NCBI GenBank assembly: GCA_032433595.1
Contig: JASWJB010000146.1
Coordinates: 35,530-99,529 of the forward strand
Length of the DNA stretch: 64,000 nt
Source: Conoideocrella luteorostrata
Taxonomy: Eukaryota > Ascomycota > Sordariomycetes > Hypocreales > Clavicipitaceae
Direction of reading: 5' to 3'
The notes beneath the pieces are model-generated. The model was not told where the DNA came from and made no database searches. It worked only from the letters and a program-made list of their open reading frames with translations. Both the position numbers and the translations under genes were made by a program. Positions 34,200 through 45,308 of the stretch are shown one piece after another (position 1 is the first letter of the stretch; every line of letters starts with the position of its first letter).

Positions 34200-35237
34200 A
34201 TGGTTCGAGTTCTTCTCACAGGTGGCAATGGCTTCATAGCCAGTCACATCCTCGATGTCCTCGTTCACAAACGTTACAGCGTGGCAATCACCGTCCGCAC
34301 CAAGGAGAAAGGCGAAAAGGTGCTCGCGCGTTACAAAGGACATGGCAGCGTCGATATTTCCATTTTTGTAGTTCCAGATTTTACCGTTCCCGGAGCATTC
34401 GACGACTGCTTCGCGAACGGCAACGCTTTTGATGCCGTCCTGCATGCAGCCTCTCCTTTCAAATACTCCGTTACAAATATTCAGAAGGAGCTGCTGGATC
34501 CCGCTATAGTCGGCACCAAGCTGCTATTAAAAGCCATTTACGACCACGCGGAGTCGGTGAAGACCGTGGTTCTGACCTCTTCATTCGCGGCCATACTGGA
34601 CAGCTACAAACCCAACGCCATTCCGCACCACACCTACGACGCATCTCAGTGGAACCCCCTTACTAAAGAAGACGCCCTCAAAGACACGCTGAACGGATAC
34701 CGAGCCAGCAAGCTGTTTGCGGAGCGCGCTGCTTGGGATTTCATGGACACCCACAAGCCGGCCTTTTCCTTCGTGTCCATATGCCCGACTCTGGCTTTTG
34801 GGCCGATAACCCAGCCTCTAGACGGTCCAGAAGCGCTCAATACATCTAGCCAACGTGTTTTCAATTTCGTCAAAGGATCCTGCAAGTCGCAGATGCCCGA
34901 TACTGGCGTATCGTTCTTTCTGTGGATCGACGTGCGCGATCTTGCCTTGGCGCATGTCAAAGCCGTGGAGCTGCAGTTTGCTGCGCCGGAAAGTCGCAGG
35001 TACTTGCTCACCGCAGGCTATTTTACTAACAAGGAGGTTTGCGACATCATTGTTAGACACTTTGGAAAGTACAAAGGTGTCCTGCCGAATTCCGCCGGAG
35101 AAGGTGGGTTCCCGGAGGAAGGTGTCTATAAGTTTGACGATGAGCAGGCAAGAAACGAGTTGAAGATAGAGTATACGTCGCTGGAGAAAAGTGTCGTAGA
35201 CACGGTCAATTCGTTGGAGGCGCGCGGGTATGTTTGA
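34200..35237 (+). CDS. Extended short-chain dehydrogenase/reductase (GRE2-like)
   Basis: Single exon, 345 aa. The Rossmann motif LLTGGNGFIASH (residues 5-16) binds NADP(H) or NAD(H). Ser127/128 in VVLTSSFA, Tyr167 and Lys171 in NGYRASK form the catalytic set of the extended SDR family. The closest well-known group is the aldehyde/ketoreductase GRE2 or cinnamoyl-CoA/dihydroflavonol reductase type (FSFVSICPTLAFGP, then WIDVRDLALAHVKA). These reduce aldehydes or ketones in the cytosol. I chose Met at 34200 because the Rossmann strand follows directly; a Met at 34164 is in frame. It is divergent from the adenylating enzyme, and together they could convert an acid through an activated intermediate, which is inference. 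Confidence 0.9.
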   Translation: MVRVLLTGGNGFIASHILDVLVHKRYSVAITVRTKEKGEKVLARYKGHGSVDISIFVVPDFTVPGAFDDCFANGNAFDAVLHAASPFKYSVTNIQKELLDPAIVGTKLLLKAIYDHAESVKTVVLTSSFAAILDSYKPNAIPHHTYDASQWNPLTKEDALKDTLNGYRASKLFAERAAWDFMDTHKPAFSFVSICPTLAFGPITQPLDGPEALNTSSQRVFNFVKGSCKSQMPDTGVSFFLWIDVRDLALAHVKAVELQFAAPESRRYLLTAGYFTNKEVCDIIVRHFGKYKGVLPNSAGEGGFPEEGVYKFDDEQARNELKIEYTSLEKSVVDTVNSLEARGYV

Positions 35238-37090
35238 GTTTTACACGACGGAGTAGGTGGTTTATTCCCATGCAGCCATTTTCGCATGTAGCAACAGACT
35301 TGGAAATCTGTATTTTGTTGTTCGTCATAAAAATAATCCATACTTTCCGACGCATTGCTGTTTCTCACAGAAGGTGTCAGTTAAACTTTCGTAATTTTGC
35401 AGAAATGACAACCATGCAAAAGGGTGGGGTTGAAGAGGTCCGACGACAGAGCAGTCCGAGCTTCCGATAACACCTTTTCCCAAGGCTTACGTGTGTTAAT
35501 TTGACTTGGCGGCCTGATTAAAATGGTACGTGACAAACGAGACCAAAGGATCCCAGAATATCCTTACCTCGTGCACGGATGGCCAAATATGGTCGCACTC
35601 GTTCTAGGCCATGGCGCATCCAACTGTATCGATCGCCGACAAGGACCAACCCCAGCTGCAGACACAAGTTGCGTCGCGGCAAAAGCTCAAGTCTAGACAT
35701 CGTTGCGCGTTTTTCAGGCCAATCTAGCCCCCGGTGCGATGTCGCTGAAGAGTATCCGTTTGTGACCAGAAAGCCGGACAAGCACAAACAGTATGGGGGA
35801 GCACAGCCCGGACAAATCGTCTTGGAGGCCGAATTATTCGCGCGACTAATTGTGCACAGCTTCGTGCCGGCTTGTATGACGGGAACACGCTTGCGACGAG
35901 AGACAATCGCAGGTTAATTGAGATCCTAGATTGGTGCGACGGAAGCGAACTGCCATGCAAGTTGGAGTCGGAATGAATCATGACGGAAGCCGCAAACTGA
36001 GCGATCGGGCATTGTTTTAGCAGCAAGGGCGTTGCCGCAGTTGCGAGAGAAAAAGCAGAGTCTCTAGCGGACGGCGAGGCATTCAGTGTCTAGCATAGCT
36101 CCCCGGTACCCTCTCGCGCATCGTGGAGGGCGTTGGGGTAGTGGGTAGAGCAGGTGCGGTGCTTCCTGCTCGGGGCATGATTGATTCGACAGCGATGCGT
36201 CTTACATCATTAAAAAAAAAAAAACCATGGCTGAGCGTCGATTTCTTTTGTGTGGGATTCGGAAACACAGGTATGCGCTTCTACGGGAAGCTCGGGAGCA
36301 GTGATGATGGCGGCTCTCGAACATCATAGGAGCTACCGTCCGTCCGGCTGTCTCTAATTGTAACCCCCGGTGCTACCGCAGCACCACCCTGGGGTTAGTT
36401 GACTAGTCAGTGTCCTCCGCGGGGTTCAATTGCGCCTCTGAGCTGCGCAATTATCATTCAAACAAGCCGGTTGACTAATCGAATGCATCTTTTGGTAGGG
36501 AATGCCGTGCACTAATCATCCGTTCGTACCGACTATTGCGGGATCCAGATGTCAGAGAAAAGTTCCAGAGTGGCCGACATCCCACTACATGCGCGGAGTG
36601 CAGCCTTGTTACTCCGTACCCCGTACAAAATTAGAAAAAAAGAAAAAAACAGGGGCGGGGAATAAAAACGGTCGCAAGATCATGGTTGGGTTGCATTGCG
36701 GGATATGTCCAAGAAGGGTAACTATATAGCCGAAGAGACAAAGTGACCAAGTAAGGCTAGTGCCATCTACTCTTAAGCCCCGATTCGATCTCGGCAATGC
36801 TGACTGCATTGTAACTAAAATGCACAGTGATCCAGCCGGATGCTACGTCAAGACAACTACGACGACAGCACAGCGTAGCATTCAGACGTAAATGTCTATG
36901 CGGGTTAGCACAATATGTTCAGATCGGGAAAGTCTGGTGGATGTGGCCTCTCTCGGCGAACAATCTAGGTGAGGATAGCATCGGTTATGTTACCATAGCG
37001 GGTATATAAGAGCGTGCTGATCTCCCAGATTGCTTCATCCCATCTGAGACTGAGATTATCAAGCAGAACTCGCAGGAACGACTCTCAACC
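35238..37090. other. Intergenic stretch, no gene recognised
   Basis: ORFs at 35518-35917 and 36123-36329 carry no domain. Poly-A runs lie at about 36213 and 36635, with a double CTCCGTACCCCGTAC motif near 36612. The right end is the promoter of the secreted protein gene. Confidence 0.45.
37003..37010 (+). promoter_or_regulatory. TATA box of secreted protein gene
   Basis: TATATAAG, 81 bp upstream of the ATG at 37091. Confidence 0.55.
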
Positions 37091-37702
37091 ATGTATATTC
37101 CTTCCACTCTTGCAGCAGCTATTGCTGTCCTCGCCGCAGCGGGCGGTGTCAACGGATTTGACACCGTGTCCAACGTCCAGCACACCTTCTTCGGAGGTAA
37201 GTTAGTTGGTCCCGAGCCCACAGCGTCCGTAATTTACTTACGCGATGGCCTGCACAGACCCAGACAACAACGGCGGCGGAAACGCCATCGCGTACAACTG
37301 CGGTCGAGGCTATACCGCCCAGGGAAGTGGCTCGTACAACGACCCCCTGACAATGGCCAGCGTTCCCGGCGCCTACAACAGGTGCGAGATCGTCTGGGAC
37401 CCATACACCAAGAAGTACCTGCGCAATGAAGACAACTGTGCTACTTGCAGCGGTAACCAAATCGACATCTGGACGGGCGGTGGTGGAAGCAAGAAGGCGC
37501 AGCTTGCGTGTGAGAGGAGACTCACGCCGAACCGGGGACATAACGTTATTCGTTTTGGGTCCAAGACCCACCAGGCAAACAGTAAGTAAAAGCCATCGGG
37601 CGGTACGGCTCTAATATTCGTTTAGCTAATTCGTTCTTTGTAGCTGCTCGTTTGTGGGACGGATCCTGCCACCCAGAAAACGTCTACCCTGATGCAAACT
37701 AG
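37091..37702 (+). CDS. Secreted 3D/double-psi-barrel-like protein (162 aa)
   Basis: Three exons, 37091-37196, 37258-37581 and 37644-37702; introns of 61 and 62 nt fit in phase, and the second has a GCTAAT branch. The signal peptide MYIPSTLAAAIAVLAAAGGVNG precedes a mature domain with FFGDPDNNGGG, TAQGSGSYNDPLTMAS, RCEIVWDPYTKKYLRNEDNC and IDIWTGG. The spacing of GTGTY-like, DPLT-like, KKY..EDxCxxC and a DIWTGG motif resembles the 3D-domain/double-psi beta-barrel found in bacterial MltA-type proteins and fungal secreted proteins. Six or so Cys (NCGRGY, RCEIV, DNCATC, LACERR, GSCHPE) suggest disulphides. It acts outside the cell. Whether it binds or cleaves cell-wall glycan is unknown. The family assignment rests on motif memory only. 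Confidence 0.8.
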
Positions 37703-39633
37703 AAAACTGGAGAAAAAACATGCTGCGGCAGAGAGCATCAATGGTTCAGATTAGATGGAAACAGTAGCACAATAGTACATATATTCAATAGTGTATAAAA
37801 TTGGAGTAGAACTCGAGTATTAAGTCTTCCAATGTTCGTACTATTTAGGTCACTCGTCCTGTGGTACCCTTGCCTTCGGGCAGATACCTGAATTGCCTCT
37901 TAAGATTGCCTTGAAGCTAATGACCTTTTTTTCTTGGTTAAGTTTTTTTTTTTCCTGTCACTAATGGACTCATCTTAATTTGTCGGTTGGCGCTATTGCG
38001 GCGGGCTATACCCTGCCAAGGAACATTCACCAACAATTCGATGTTCGCAGTATTGGATTTGCCTCGTGTAGCCTCATGTGACGCTTAAGCATATTTGATA
38101 CATAGATTTCTAGTGTTAAGTTGACTTAGTAGCTGTGCAAAGCTGAAACATAAGTACTATTACTGCTTTAACTGAATTGGGGAATGAACTCAGCTGCCTT
38201 CGACAATCTTTGGACGCTTCCTGTTGCAGGTGAGCAGCTATGGTAAGTCTGATTCAGTAGAATTCTCTTTATATTCTAGCTGGAGAAGTTATCAGCTTCG
38301 TAACCAATTCCGTCATCAATGCCAGCATATATGATTCAATGAGACATCCAGGGTATATGACGACACTAGATCGTACCACCGAACCCACCCATTGGTGGTG
38401 CTACCGATTTCCGCTCAAGATTGCATGATGTAGATTCGGCGTTCCTGAATGGAGCAATGAAGATAATGATGACAAATGAAGTATCGATGCTCATAGGAAA
38501 ACAAAGCCCGGATCCGTATTAATTTCAGATCAGCTTAAGGAAAGTCAAGTCTAAAACACTCGACTTCCGACTTAAATCTTTTCAAAGTAAGAAACGATTC
38601 CACTAAGAGCGACTCGTCTATCGGGAGATTTTCTCGGCGCCTTAAGGGACTTGGCCGGAGGACAAGCTTGTCTGAAGTTGACAAAATGGTGTTGGCCTCG
38701 CGCTCTCGAAGACGTCGATTCAAACACTCTGATGAAAAAAGCGCAATTGAAGAAATGCTAGCGCAGAAAGAGCATGAAATACTGGATCAGGTTTACGACC
38801 TTGGACGTCACAAAGACGTCGATGTTAAAAGGCGTAGCATTTCCACTTAGTGTCGATTGGGCAGCTTTCCTGTTTTGTCACAGTCGCCACCGCGCACAAC
38901 TTCCATACGATAGGTCGGATCCGGCGAGCAAAGTCAAGACAAAGAAAAGACGTATCAAGAGACACGAATCATAAGAGCCGGGTTATTTGTGTTATACAGA
39001 AAAAGCTCCTGAAGTCCGTAGCAATTTGTCAATGAAAATTTAGGTAAACTTACGAACGGAATCCAATTGGCGCTGTTCTCCTCGGCAAATCTGGCGGGAC
39101 ATGTCGCTGCTTTTGGCGCCGCCAATAGTGAGAGGCTAAGACACAGCTTTTGTTGGAATAAATAGGAGAGGTTCAAATTGATTTACATTGATGGGAAGAG
39201 CTGTGTTACAGCGATGATGGATGATGGATTCCTCGCCTGACGGCCCTGTCCAAATCCCCCTATAAATCCCCCTACAATCTAAGACACGCCTGTCTTGGAT
39301 TCCTGCCTCAGGCACAGAGACCACGTATCCTTTCTCTCACTGCCCGTGTATCCACGCATCCACCCACACACACGAGTTATCCAACAACAGTCATTCTTGA
39401 GTTGAAACCATCGTCACAGTTGAGAGACTCGCGTAGCTGTACTTTGGATATTAGCTTACCAAGCCACCTATATAGAGCTGAGCATGAACTAGCCAACCGG
39501 ACCTAGATTCGCATTTCTCTCGGGTATGTTGAGTCACTTCAGCGCAATCGAATTTCATTTTGTGTCACTTTACGCGAATTTAGTTGACATGCTTTTCACT
39601 TTGTCATTTGGACACGTGCCACTCAACACACCT
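37703..39633. other. Intergenic stretch with one coding-like fragment
   Basis: Apart from the open stretch at 38540-38850 described separately, nothing is recognised. T-rich segments lie at 37927-37956. Confidence 0.4.
38540..38850 (+). other. Coding-like open stretch, unrecognised
   Basis: A plus-strand frame is open from about 38540 to TAG 38848-38850 and reads like a charged, Ser-rich protein: SIGRFSRRLKGLGRRTSLSE, then KSAIEEMLAQKEHEILDQV. A splice-acceptor-like TTAATTTCAG lies just before at 38528, but an in-frame TAA separates it from the open part. It may be an exon of an unannotated gene, or a relic. No family is recognised. Confidence 0.25.
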
Positions 39634-40980
39634 TCATCCAGCCAGCTCCTCATCCATAAGCTGAACTGCCTCATCCAGAGCTTTCGCATTGTCAAAGTCA
39701 ACGATGAAAGCCCATCTCGGTAGTAGTTTCTCTTTGAGCTTAGCCAAGTCAAGGCCCGTCTCCCCTCCCCGGCCGGTCAAGATCATTCCCGTTTCACGAC
39801 TCGACTCTACGATGCGCTGGGTTCTGGGCCGCCGAACTTGATCGTATACCCGCAGGGCAACGACCGCCTGCGCCGTATTCTTGGAGCGACCGAGCAGAGT
39901 AGATAGGACCAGAGTGTCCTCTATGGACATGTCGCAGCCGGCGCCTTGCCATGGGGTCGTGGCATGGGCAGCATCGCCTACAACACAGATGCGACCAGAC
40001 ACGTAGGTGCGAGTCGGCGGTTGGTCCCAAAAGTTCTTGGCTGGCTGCTGCGGTCGGTAGCACAGGAGCTGATGACACTCGAGTTAGCAAGGATTTCCCA
40101 GTGTTTGTTGACACAAGAATGGGCGGACAAGCGTATTCCTCCTCGTTGAACATACCTCATTCACAGCTTTGTTCAAGTGAGGCGGCCAGCCCCTGTAGAA
40201 GAACTCGATATCCTCGACGCAAACCATTCCATACAGTCCATCGGAACCTTGACACTCCTCTTCGTAGATGATGGCTTGCACCAGTCTGCTCCGACCCAAG
40301 ACACTGTGCAATAGATAAGTGTCGTTGCCAACCCATATATACTCACGCGAGTCTTCGATATCGACCGGCCCCTCGCCGATAATCGACCCGCCATCTATGT
40401 ACGTCATAACGGTCCACCATCCGGCATATCTTGGATTCGCCGCGGGATCATCTGGACCAAGAACAATCTTACGTACCGTGCTGTGTATGCCGTCGGCGCC
40501 GATGAGGATATCACATTCATGGGTCGACTTATCTTTGAAATGCAAAGTTAGAGGCCCACTTTCACCTCCTTCTACATAATCAAGTTTCTTGAAAGCATGC
40601 ATACGCTCTGTTTTCGCCTTGGCAAGCAATTCCCTCAGGAATTCAGAGCGATACACGATGCTCGCCAGGGGCTGTCCGTCCTCAGCTCTTGCCTCATCAA
40701 TCACGTTGTCTTGTCCCTCCTCGTCTTGAGCCAGCATGAAGCACGCATCCATTTGAGGTTTCGCTCCAGCTCGTTCGAGGCATTGAGCTGCCGAGTCGCC
40801 GATGAGTTTGAGAGCCGCGAGGCCATTGCGGCCTACTCTAATTCTAGCGCCAACCTCGCCGAACTCAGCGGCCGACTCGAAGATGTGCACATCCAAATGT
40901 GGATAGTCTAGTAGAGCGTGCAGGAGTGAGGCACCAGCGAGGCCTCCTCCCAGGATGGCAATTCGAATAGACTCGGACAT
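39634..40980 (-). CDS. FAD-dependent monooxygenase (salicylate hydroxylase-like)
   Basis: Two exons, 40980-40156 and 40068-39634, with an 87-nt intron (GTATGT, CTAACTC, ATCAG) in phase; 419 aa. It is a class A flavoprotein hydroxylase using FAD and NAD(P)H to hydroxylate or epoxidise an aromatic or polyketide substrate. The N-terminal dinucleotide fold is IAILGGGLAGASLL (8-20). The second signature, CDILIGADGIHSTVR (156-170), contains the DG motif. The FAD-binding GD motif ICVVGDAAHATTPWQGAG (302-319) is supplied by exon 2, followed by SIEDTLVL. All three are intact. Such enzymes are common tailoring steps in fungal biosynthetic clusters, and it sits between the adenylation enzyme/reductase pair and the broken condensation domain. 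The substrate cannot be predicted. Confidence 0.92.
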
Positions 40981-41973
40981 GACTCAGCTTGTAATGAATG
41001 GTATTAGGGCTGGTACGATAGTGTCAATAGAGCCCCTTTGGGGTTGTGGATGTGCCGTCCTGTATGTCTTTAGAACAGATACCAAGTAAACACTGTTGAG
41101 TTCGGTTTTTTACTCAACCGCCCGTCGGTGTAAATGATGGTTGAGCCTGGCCTTAGTGAAGAGCCAACGTGATGATGTTGGTTGCTTTAGCCACATGCCG
41201 TCATAAGCGGGCCAGCAATCATATTTATATGGGTGGCGGTGGCAAAAGTACCATGGCGGCTACACGATTATTACAGATTCACGATACCGTGCGTGTTTGT
41301 GCTCATGATTGTGTCGGCGGGGTCGGAGATTCTCAAGCAGACTCACAGTTACAATTGTTCGTCTCGCTTTGTCCTCGGTTGGCCGCAAGCACTACCTCGC
41401 TTCGCCTCACCGGTGTGATGGTTTATGATTTGCATTTGGCAGTTTAGCGAGAGAAGATCCGTTCTCAGAAAGGGCACGTAGAAGAGTTGCAACCAAAGTG
41501 GCAGATAACATGTTTATGACCATGTCCTTACAACAGGGCGATTACATGGGATTACATTTGTTGGTCAGATGAGTCCACAAACGACCCCCAATGCACTGCC
41601 ACTTTCATGATCATGTATTTAGAGAACATACGAAACCAGAGGTGGGCGGATGTTGCGCCGAGAACTAGAGGCACGGCTCAGCTGGTGCCTAGACTTGGGT
41701 CAGTTGTTTTCGGAGCAGTGTATCCATAAGTTGAGTAGATCGGCAGGCGGCAGTATTGACTTTGCAGGAGTTGAATGAACCAGGGTTAGCATATTTGTGA
41801 AAGATGTGCTCTGTGTTGTGACAATAAAAATCACGTATCAATAGAATAAATAGATCATTCATGACACGATTGTGTCTGTGTTTCAGCGCATTGTATGTGA
41901 AAGTCTACCGGTAGTATTTTGTCGACCCAAAACACACATCCACAATTCACGTGTACCAGCGTCTGACACACAA
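40981..41973. other. Intergenic stretch, no gene recognised
   Basis: Promoter side of the monooxygenase on the left; no coding signal elsewhere. Confidence 0.45.
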
Positions 41974-43430
41974 CTAGGAACGCTTCGTCAATTCTGTGAA
42001 AGGTTCTTGCAGAAACCTTCCGTACTTTGTAGAGACCTCATGTGTAATGAGATCAAATGGTCTGACAGCTTGCCCGATGAATATCGGGTTACTGTGCACA
42101 GCCATAGCTGGCTGGAGCTGACCATTGCTAAATAGCTTGCAATCTTTCACCGCAGCCATGGGTTCTTGAGCCAATGATTCGAGCACATTGACAAATGTTT
42201 CTGTCATGGTTGAATGAGGGTCGAAGTCATCACTGCACCAAATGTTGAGCACATGAGCCCTTGAGGCGGATTAAACTACATCAACTGTCACATCATACAA
42301 GGTTGCTTAGCGCAGTTCTTCCAGGTCGTGGTGCAATTCCCTATGGAGTTGAGCCTGCTTTTCTCGACTCCCCTGTAGTTATGAGCAACTTGGAATAGAG
42401 GCATATTGCCTTCGCTTCTGTCAGGCCGTATCTCTTCCAACATGGCGGTAGATGGAATATTTGCATGGTCAAGGCTGTCAAGCAGAGTTTCGGTAGTATC
42501 CTCCAATAAATCTGAGAATGATTTACCCAAAGCGCCTTTGGCACGAATTGGCAGGATGTCGGCCAAATGCCCAACGGTGTCTCCAAATTTGCTTGTTAGA
42601 TCGCGACCATTAAACACAACGCCGATGTATATGTCATCGATATTCAGAAGGCGGCAGAGGAGCACTTGCAGTGCTGACAAGTAAAACTGCATGGCGGTGA
42701 ATCCAAGAGCTTGAGTTATTGCCTCAATTCGTTGCACCAATTCGTTACCCACCACCCTTTCGGTGAAGTTATGGCCATATGATCGTTGAACTCGTCTTAT
42801 TTTGACTTTGGCATGAGGGAGAAATGGAAGGGGCTCGGGAATGGGACTAAGAAGCGTTTTCCAGTATTTCATGCTGTCATCAAACCCCCTGCCCTAGATG
42901 TCGTTGATTTGCTACCGGGTAAAGTCAAGGTATAAAATGGGGTTGGGAGTCAATGTTTCAAATTGGTACGCGCGGCTAACATCACTCATGCGGTGAGCAA
43001 TACTGAACGCGTCAATGGCGATATTGTGAAAGCCCAGAACAAGAGTATATGACTCTTTGTCATGAGTGACCAGCTTGGCTCGGAATGTATTCCCTGTAGA
43101 AAGACTGTACTCATGTTTAGCAATTTCGTCGAATACCATCTGCACATCGGCTCTTGCACTCTCCTTTGTTGATGACAGCCGAGTGACTCTAGAGGGCATG
43201 TCTCCCTTTATGACATGCTTTTTGGGCTCTGAGTTGCTAGAGCCTGCCAGGAAATATGTTCGCAAAGCATCATAATGAAGCATGGTGGCATCAAATGCCC
43301 CGATAAACCTCTCTGTACTCAACAGACCATTAATATCAGCTCTCACAGTAAGGTTGAACAATAATTGACAGCTTGACACACTTTTAGGTAGAACCATCCT
43401 GTTTGCACATATGACAATACTTCTGATCAA
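41974..43430 (-). pseudogene. Broken NRPS-type condensation domain
   Basis: A run of minus-strand ORFs matches a condensation domain of non-ribosomal peptide synthetases or PKS-NRPS hybrids. Visible are LLFNLTVRADINGLLSTERF, the modified active-site motif FHNIAIDAF at about 43010-43030 (HN..D where HHxxxDG is canonical), YWKTLLSP, and FGDTVGHLADILPIR. The frame is interrupted by TAG at 42912-42914 and 42894-42896, a frameshift in an A-run near 42359-42362, and TAA at 42307-42309 and 42271-42273; homology resumes after each. The TAG codons are compatible with C-to-T change of CAG. No adenylation, carrier or ketosynthase domain adjoins, and the N-terminal condensation motif is missing. An LTR lies 120 bp upstream. 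The locus is almost certainly non-functional as a condensation enzyme. Confidence 0.8.
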
Positions 43431-45308
43431 GTGTGTTTCAATCGAGGCTTAACGTCGTCAGCGAGGATCGGCGATAACCCATTGGAGTGTTCGGAAGGAG
43501 TCGCAGATGCATTGTCTGTTGTCTCATGCCCAGATGTTTTGGCAGCGCGCTGTGAGTTGCACAAGGGTTGTGCAATGATCTAGATCATATGCTTCAAAAT
43601 GCAATGCAATATATTCAATAATCTGTGTCTATCTAAGAAGAGGAAGCAAGTCAGGGAGAAAGCCCTGATATTGTCGTATAAATATCGTGGCCAAAAGGTG
43701 GTCGACCACGTGACCTGCTCTGTGCTTCCTATTGTGCTTGACCGAGGGATTCTAACACAACCCTTGACGAACGACTCTGATGACATAAGCCCTCCTTTTT
43801 ATAGCACTAATTCTCATGTCAGCACTAGGCCGAACCCGTCGCAAGGAGCGCTGCAGATTTTACAATGTCCCAGAATGGAATGCGGCAAGCGGGTACCGGA
43901 TCCGGCCAGGCTAACGGCACGAGTGACAACCCCTTAGCCGCTGACTTGTTGGTCAACTACTGTGGTATGGATAAAGACAAGTTTGATCGCTGTATTGTTC
44001 ATTCTATACTTCATCAACAATATGATACGCCAGCTTTTATTCTTTCATCAAGTCTGATGTCGGTAACCACCCAAAACGGTAGACAGGTGTACTTAAACAT
44101 GAAGAATCTCTTTTGTCACGATTTGAGCAGCTCACACCGCGAGATCTTGGAGCTTGGCTTTTAATTTCAGAATTGCAATTAGTTTCTTAGCCCCCTTGAT
44201 GGTGTAATCAAAATTGTATTTGTAGCCGCTGTTATTAGAAGCAATTGCACGGGTTCAAAGTCTTCGTGCATTGATGGTTGGAACAGTGTTACGATATTAA
44301 TGGATAGAGAATTCTTCCTCTGATAGCCTCGTTTAAGTTCCTTATTTATACCCCAATAATCTGAGATGCCCTTGACGGTCTTGATCTCGCAAAAAAATGT
44401 CCTTGTCGTATTTGACTTACCCTAAGGTTGGATCGTTGTGGTAAATATCCGCAACATGCAAGGCCGCCATCATGGATAAGAAAGACGGGCACCCGCGGGC
44501 ACCGCGGGCACCGCCAGGTTTCTAACTCCATTCTGGATCAGTTCCGGATTATTTTCCATGACATAGGTATCGCTAATATTAATTCCCGCTCGCTGTTGGC
44601 TAGTAGATACGGATTAGCAGAAAGAAAGATCAGATAGAAGAAAAGAGGTAGCAGAATCCATCCAACCTAATATGCAATTTTTGTTTGGCCACAGCTAGAC
44701 TTCTACCGGCTCAACCACAGCAAAATCTGTAAGCCTTGCACAACAAATTTGCAGGGCCATGGGGTAAGGGATGGAGACCCCATATGTGAGCTTCCATTCA
44801 TTGGAGCTGCTGTCTAGCTCTTTGCTTCGTACATTTGTCATCTCGCCCTCTTTCTTTGTCTGGTAGGTTTATATACGTAGCTCCACTCACTGTGAGTCAA
44901 AGGCTCGTTTCGTCATACCTTTATGTGATTACATTTCCCATTCACACAATGACAGATCAGGGCCGTGGCCGAAAGTGGGGCGTCTGATCTACTTATCTGA
45001 ACCAACATTACGGAACACAGCTGCCAAGAAGCATCATGCAGGCCACTTCTTTTCTATTCTTCGCCCGCTCGTATTCGTACTCAAAGCCCACCACCTTATT
45101 TTTGGCCCATGAATTGGCCCGGCCGAGACCTAGAAAAAGGCCGGGGCGTCCTACTACCATCACCACATGCTGTATTGCCCAATATCATAGCAACATTCAC
45201 GACGGACTTTTCACCATCTAGTTCTGCTCACTTCCTTCCTTCACTACCCATCCACCTTTTGCACCAGGACGCCTTGACGGAGACGCAGGAGGCAGCAAAG
45301 GATCAACC
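43431..45308. other. Intergenic stretch with solo LTR copy 2
   Basis: Contains the LTR at 43551-43757. A 99-codon ATG frame at 43865-44164 (MSQNGMRQAGTGSGQANG..) has no recognisable family and may be chance. GC-rich GGGCACCGC repeats lie at about 44490-44514. A TATATA element at about 44870 is too far from the next gene to assign. Confidence 0.45.
43551..43757 (-). mobile_element. Solo LTR-like element, copy 2
   Basis: A 207-bp relative of the 23.1- and 46.6-kb copies with TGTGAGTTGCAC..TCTAACA ends. The left end holds a perfect stem, TTGCACAA GGG TTGTGCAA. Shared blocks are TATCTAAGAAGAGGAA, GTATAAATATCGTGGCC and CCACGTGACCTGCTC. The flanks (CGCGC and CAACC) do not form a target duplication, so the ends may be eroded or rearranged. 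Confidence 0.6.

Noticed and set aside
43865..44164. 99-codon ATG ORF
   Set aside because: No recognisable family, no splice or promoter support; its length is within chance expectation for intergenic DNA.
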